Below are positions 5,184 through 7,459 of a stretch of DNA of 7,459 nucleotides, piece by piece (positions within the stretch are counted from its first letter, which is position 1; the number at the start of each line of letters is the position of its first letter). The stretch is taken from the NCBI GenBank assembly GCA_027457205.1, contig DAIDTM010000455.1:1-7459 (forward strand), given 5' to 3'. Both the position numbers and the translations under genes were made by a program. Source of the DNA: Anaerolineae bacterium (GTDB taxonomy: Bacteria > Chloroflexota > Anaerolineae > UBA4142). Under the pieces are notes generated by a model. The model was not told where the DNA came from. It worked only from the letters and a program-made list of their open reading frames with translations, and made no database searches.

Positions 5184-5204
5184 TGATGCCAGGTGAGGTG
5201 CAAT

Positions 5205-5480
5205 ATGATTCACGTTCAGGTCGAAGAAGGATATCGCTTAACCGTTCCCAAGAAATTGCGCGGCAAACTGAGAATTGGCGACAAGATGCTGGTGAATGTG
5301 GACCGGTCTGGTCGCATCGTCCTACTTTCAGAAGAACGGATTCGAGCTACTCTCAAACGCACGGCGGGGCTTTGGCACGCGCGAAAGGATCTTCCCGCCG
5401 ACGGGGTGAAATACGTCAATCGACTGCGCCGCGGTCAACGCTTGAAACGGTCGGGAGTGACCCGCCATGCAGCTCGTTGA
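5205..5480 (+). CDS. vapB: AbrB/MazE-like antitoxin of a VapBC module
   Basis: A 91-residue protein. Residues 1-45 fit the swapped-hairpin AbrB DNA-binding domain: EGYRLTVPKKLRGKLRIGDK (8-27), then VNVDRSGRIVLL (30-41). The rest is basic and probably holds the toxin-binding tail (GLWHARKDLPADGVKY, 55-70). I chose the ATG at 5205 because AGGTGAGG (5191-5198) lies 6 nt upstream; the in-frame GTG at 5193 falls inside that ribosome-binding site. The last 14 nt overlap the PIN toxin gene. In this family the antitoxin binds and inhibits the toxin and represses the shared promoter. The family call is good; the partner assignment rests on the overlap. Confidence 0.85.
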   Translation: MIHVQVEEGYRLTVPKKLRGKLRIGDKMLVNVDRSGRIVLLSEERIRATLKRTAGLWHARKDLPADGVKYVNRLRRGQRLKRSGVTRHAAR

Positions 5481-5862
5481 TACTGACGTTTTGATCGATC
5501 ACTTTCACGGCGTTACAGCGGCGACTGAATATATTGCCAGTGCCTTGCTTGCCGACGGCGAACTATTCATTTCTGCCATATCAGTATCGGAGATTCTTGC
5601 CGGGATGAGAAAAGGCGAGGAGGCGGATACAGAAGAACTACTTGCACTATTTACGATTCAACCGGTAGGCGAAGCCGAAGCACGCGCGGCTGGCATGTAT
5701 CTGAATCAGTTCGCGCAAACACACCGATTGGAACTGGGCGATAGCATTGTTGCGGCAACCGCCCGGGTTCTGGGCGCAGAATTGATCACACGCAACGTCA
5801 AGCATTATCCAATGAGCGACATTGTGATTCGAGCACCTGAGCGCGGACGGAAGAAACGATGA
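5467..5862 (+). CDS. vapC: PIN-domain ribonuclease toxin (VapC family)
   Basis: A 131-residue single PIN domain, the usual VapC length. VapC toxins are Mg2+-dependent RNases that cut tRNA or rRNA and halt translation. Acidic residues expected for metal binding are present: Asp5 in VDTDVLID, Glu42 in ISVSEILAG, Asp92 in LELGDSIVAATA, and TRNVKHY (108-114) at the C-terminal position. The active site therefore looks intact. The ATG at 5467 overlaps the antitoxin 3' end, and GGGAG (5453-5457) inside the antitoxin gene serves as ribosome-binding site, giving translational coupling. The tail RAPERGRKKR is strongly basic. A long hairpin follows 29 nt after the stop. The specific RNA target is unknown. 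Confidence 0.92.
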   Translation: MQLVDTDVLIDHFHGVTAATEYIASALLADGELFISAISVSEILAGMRKGEEADTEELLALFTIQPVGEAEARAAGMYLNQFAQTHRLELGDSIVAATARVLGAELITRNVKHYPMSDIVIRAPERGRKKR

Positions 5863-5891
5863 TCCACCATTCGTTGAAAATCGACACCGCT

Positions 5892-5944
5892 CGGCACCTG
5901 CTGTTTGCCGCGCGTACTGAACGCGCGGCGAGCGGCAGGTGTCG
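5892..5944 (+). repeat. Long near-perfect hairpin, repeat copy 2, probable vapBC transcript end
   Basis: Positions 5892-5915 pair with 5921-5944: about 24 bp including a few G-U pairs, with a 5-nt loop (actga). The outer CACCTGCTG/CGGCAGGTG and inner CGCGCGT/ACGCGCG match the hairpin at 5078-5137. Only a weak T-rich tail (gttctatt) follows, so it could be a terminator or a repetitive palindromic element. Confidence 0.7.
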
Positions 5945-5988
5945 TTCTATTGTGCTCATATGGCTGATCGCAAAGGGAGGAAACTAGA

Positions 5989-6438
5989 ATGCCAAACAAA
6001 ATGCACCACCAAGTCGAAAGTTTTCAGAAGGCAATTGCATTTGCTCTCGAGGCAGTGTCCGGAGTTGCCGACGAGTCCTTGAAGGTTGTTGCTTTCCAGG
6101 TTATATTGCAGAGATTACTTACATTTGACGATGCAAAGCTCATAGAAGAGAAAACACTGCGCGAGAAACCGCATCCCTATCAAGCAACCGCAAAAGAAAA
6201 AGATAAGAGACCAAAAGGACCAAAAGGCCGTGTGGAAGAACTCATAAAAGAAGGTTTCTTTAGCCAGAAAAGGACGTTGGCAGATATAAGAAAGGAACTT
6301 GAGCGTCACACTTGGTATCACCGTGTAGAAGACTTGGGTCCAACATTAGTACGTATTGTACAAGAAAAGAAACTGCGACGAATCAAAGAACCGGAGAAGG
6401 AAGGCGGCAAACTCGCTTGGAGATACTCGAATTGGTAG
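5989..6438 (+). CDS. Hypothetical protein with C-terminal winged-helix-like domain
   Basis: A 149-residue protein. AGGGAGG at 5974-5980 places the start at ATG 5989. Residues 1-58 are helical (SFQKAIAFALEAVSG, VVAFQVILQRLL). Residues 60-80 form a basic hinge rich in Lys and Pro (KEKDKRPKGPKGR). Residues 80-147 resemble a winged helix: RVEELIKEGFF, RTLADIRKELE, LGPTLVRIVQEKKLRRIKE, then the hairpin strand KLAWRYSNW. A nucleic-acid-binding or regulatory role is inferred from this shape only; I know no named function. The gene is A/T-richer than the left half of the window and uses AGA, ATA and AAA codons more. It lies 9 nt before the next gene, so the two form an operon. Confidence 0.8.
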   Translation: MPNKMHHQVESFQKAIAFALEAVSGVADESLKVVAFQVILQRLLTFDDAKLIEEKTLREKPHPYQATAKEKDKRPKGPKGRVEELIKEGFFSQKRTLADIRKELERHTWYHRVEDLGPTLVRIVQEKKLRRIKEPEKEGGKLAWRYSNW

Positions 6439-6447
6439 GATAATCAA

Positions 6448-7245
6448 ATGCCAACAAAGAGAAAACGTTCAAATCCGTCTGAACCAAAGGTCTCGGATCA
6501 GATAGGACACTTCCTATTAGAATCCGAAAGAATAGCTGACCAAGCCAAACGCGCAAAAAAATCCTTGACAGGAAACAATGCTAGTGCAGAGCGTTTCCAC
6601 AACTGTCGAGCTCAAGCATTTCGCGCGTTCAAAGAAATGAAGATCATTCTGGATCCTTTTGCTACTCCGAGTCTCGAGAGAACTCTCGCTGATATGGAAA
6701 AGCAGTTGACAATTTTGTTGGGCCCGAAAGTACCGATGGCAGATAGAAGGGAGATAAGGAGGGAAATAGAATTTCTAGTAAAGACAGAAATAGAACCATC
6801 GCTTTCTTCGGTGAACCAAACAGAATTGGAATTCATACCAATAGAGATTGTGGATAGAAGCAGGGGTTATGTTGTCAATACCGCTCGTCAGATAAATAAT
6901 TGTTTCCACGGGGAATGCTTCGATGCATGTGGGGTAATGATTAGAAAACTCCTCGAAACGCTCATAATAGAAGTGTTCGAAAAGAAAGGCATTGCCAGCA
7001 TCATCAAAGACGGTAGCAGTAATTATCTTATGCTTACAGACTTGGTGAGTAAACTGCTCAATACTCCTGAAACGCCGGTCGGAAGAACTACTCGGAAAGA
7101 GTTGCCTATGATTGCTGTTGTTCTAAACAACTGTGCTCACAACAGGGCGTTTAACATCAGCAAGACTCAACTTATTCAGAATAAGACTACAATTGTGATT
7201 GCAGTACAGGAGTTAATGGGACTGTGGGATGTTCGTAATCCTTGA
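6448..7245 (+). CDS. Hypothetical helical protein with DUF4145/HEPN-like C-terminal region
   Basis: A 265-residue protein. AGGA at 6437-6440, overlapping the previous stop, supports the ATG at 6448. Residues 1-15 are a basic tail. Residues 16-125 are predicted helical (DQIGHFLLESERIADQAKRA, FRAFKEMKIIL, RREIRREIEFL). Residues 138-262 resemble the DUF4145/HEPN-like helical fold: RGYVVNTARQINNCFHGECFDACGVMIRKLLETLI with the typical R-x3-E (166-170), then LMLTDLVSKL, then LNNCAHNRAF around His231. The arginine that would complete a HEPN ribonuclease R-x4-6-H motif is absent, so RNase activity is doubtful. Such domains often occur in defence-type or accessory operons. Partnership with the preceding wHTH-like protein is inferred from 9-nt spacing and shared A/T-rich composition. 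Confidence 0.8.
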   Translation: MPTKRKRSNPSEPKVSDQIGHFLLESERIADQAKRAKKSLTGNNASAERFHNCRAQAFRAFKEMKIILDPFATPSLERTLADMEKQLTILLGPKVPMADRREIRREIEFLVKTEIEPSLSSVNQTELEFIPIEIVDRSRGYVVNTARQINNCFHGECFDACGVMIRKLLETLIIEVFEKKGIASIIKDGSSNYLMLTDLVSKLLNTPETPVGRTTRKELPMIAVVLNNCAHNRAFNISKTQLIQNKTTIVIAVQELMGLWDVRNP

Positions 7246-7408
7246 TATAGAAAAAGAGTCACCTTCGACTCCGCCTTCTCCGCCATCGAATGAATTCGAC
7301 GGCTACCATGCACGAAACCTGTGGAATGTGTCAATAGGTTTGAGACAACTCGCTCTGGAATTTACTGAACTGGCAACGCCCCCTTCAGTGACGGCTTGGG
7401 TGGATTGA
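7229..7408 (+). CDS. Possible small ORF overlapping the end of the previous gene
   Basis: ATG 7229 to TGA 7406-7408 gives 59 residues: MFVILDIEKE, then a Ser/Pro run, then NEFDGYHARNLWNVSIGLRQLALEFTELATPP. The ORF overlaps the upstream gene by 17 nt in another frame. The residue composition looks protein-like, but the ribosome-binding site is poor (gtggg only). It also overlaps the minus-strand partial call at 7362. It could be a third gene of the A/T-rich operon or chance. Confidence 0.3.
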   Translation: MFVILDIEKESPSTPPSPPSNEFDGYHARNLWNVSIGLRQLALEFTELATPPSVTAWVD

Positions 7409-7459
7409 TCCAGACCGCCACGGGCAGTTGAGCCGGCACGGGCGCGCCTTTCACGAAAC
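7362..7459 (-). CDS. Possible C-terminal end of a minus-strand gene (5' part outside window)
   Basis: Read on the minus strand, the frame is open from the window edge to TAA at 7364-7362. About 31 residues read FVKGAPVPAQLPVAVWINPP followed by KPSLKGALPVQ. The codons are GC-rich like the genes in the left part of the window, suggesting that host-type sequence resumes after the A/T-rich operon. It is too short to assign a family. The stretch 7246-7361 shows no clear terminator. Confidence 0.35.
   Translation of the reverse strand, partial: FVKGAPVPAQLPVAVWINPPKPSLKGALPVQ

Noticed and set aside
6957..7149. Active HEPN ribonuclease motif in the 265-residue protein
   Set aside because: His231 is present, but no Arg lies four to six residues upstream, so the R-x4-6-H signature is not met. 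Only a DUF4145/HEPN-like fold is suggested.
1..7459. tRNA or rRNA genes and insertion-sequence transposases
   Set aside because: No cloverleaf with GTTCGA-type arm, no rRNA-like segment and no transposase or terminal inverted repeats with target duplications were seen on either strand.

Overview
The window looks like a piece of a moderately GC-rich bacterial chromosome. The best guess is Chloroflexota (Anaerolineae-like). This rests on LysM plus proline-rich plus glycosidase-fold proteins without signal peptides, and on degenerate palindromic intergenic repeats of the GACGAACGAC and CGCGAAG type. No rRNA or other marker gene is present, so the taxonomy is an inference.

Layout. Positions 1-426 hold the 3' end of a cation-transporting P-type ATPase gene. 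After a palindromic spacer comes a fused molybdopterin synthase gene (MoaD-MoaE, 504-1280). Its interdomain linker appears to be encoded by a palindromic repeat. A strong hairpin (1318-1346) separates it from a convergent two-gene minus-strand operon (3825 to 1350). This operon encodes two LysM/glycosidase-fold proteins of mirrored domain order. Divergent promoters (3860-3888 minus, 3912-3940 plus) then drive this operon and a HIT-family protein (3969-4409).

The stretch 4430-5145 is the most unusual part. Two cassettes about 515 bp apart each consist of a TTGACT-N17 promoter followed, exactly from the predicted +1, by a homologous RNA of about 90 nt with a conserved CACGGG/CCCGTG stem. Copy A leads into a small Gln/Glu/Lys/Arg-rich protein made of 18-residue repeats. 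Copy B ends in an intrinsic-terminator-like hairpin. I do not recognise this RNA.

From 5155 there is a VapBC-type toxin-antitoxin operon (AbrB-like antitoxin, PIN toxin). It is bracketed by two related long hairpins (5078-5137 and 5892-5944). Next comes a visibly A/T-richer two-gene operon (5989-7245): a winged-helix-like protein and a larger helical protein resembling DUF4145/HEPN-like families. This is probably acquired accessory DNA. The last ~210 bases hold two competing weak calls: a 59-codon plus-strand ORF, and the C-terminal end of a minus-strand gene that runs out of the window.

Housekeeping or metabolic genes (ATPase, molybdopterin synthase, cell-wall-type proteins, HIT) occupy the left half. 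The right half is an accessory zone with structured RNA, toxin-antitoxin, hairpin repeats and an A/T-rich operon.
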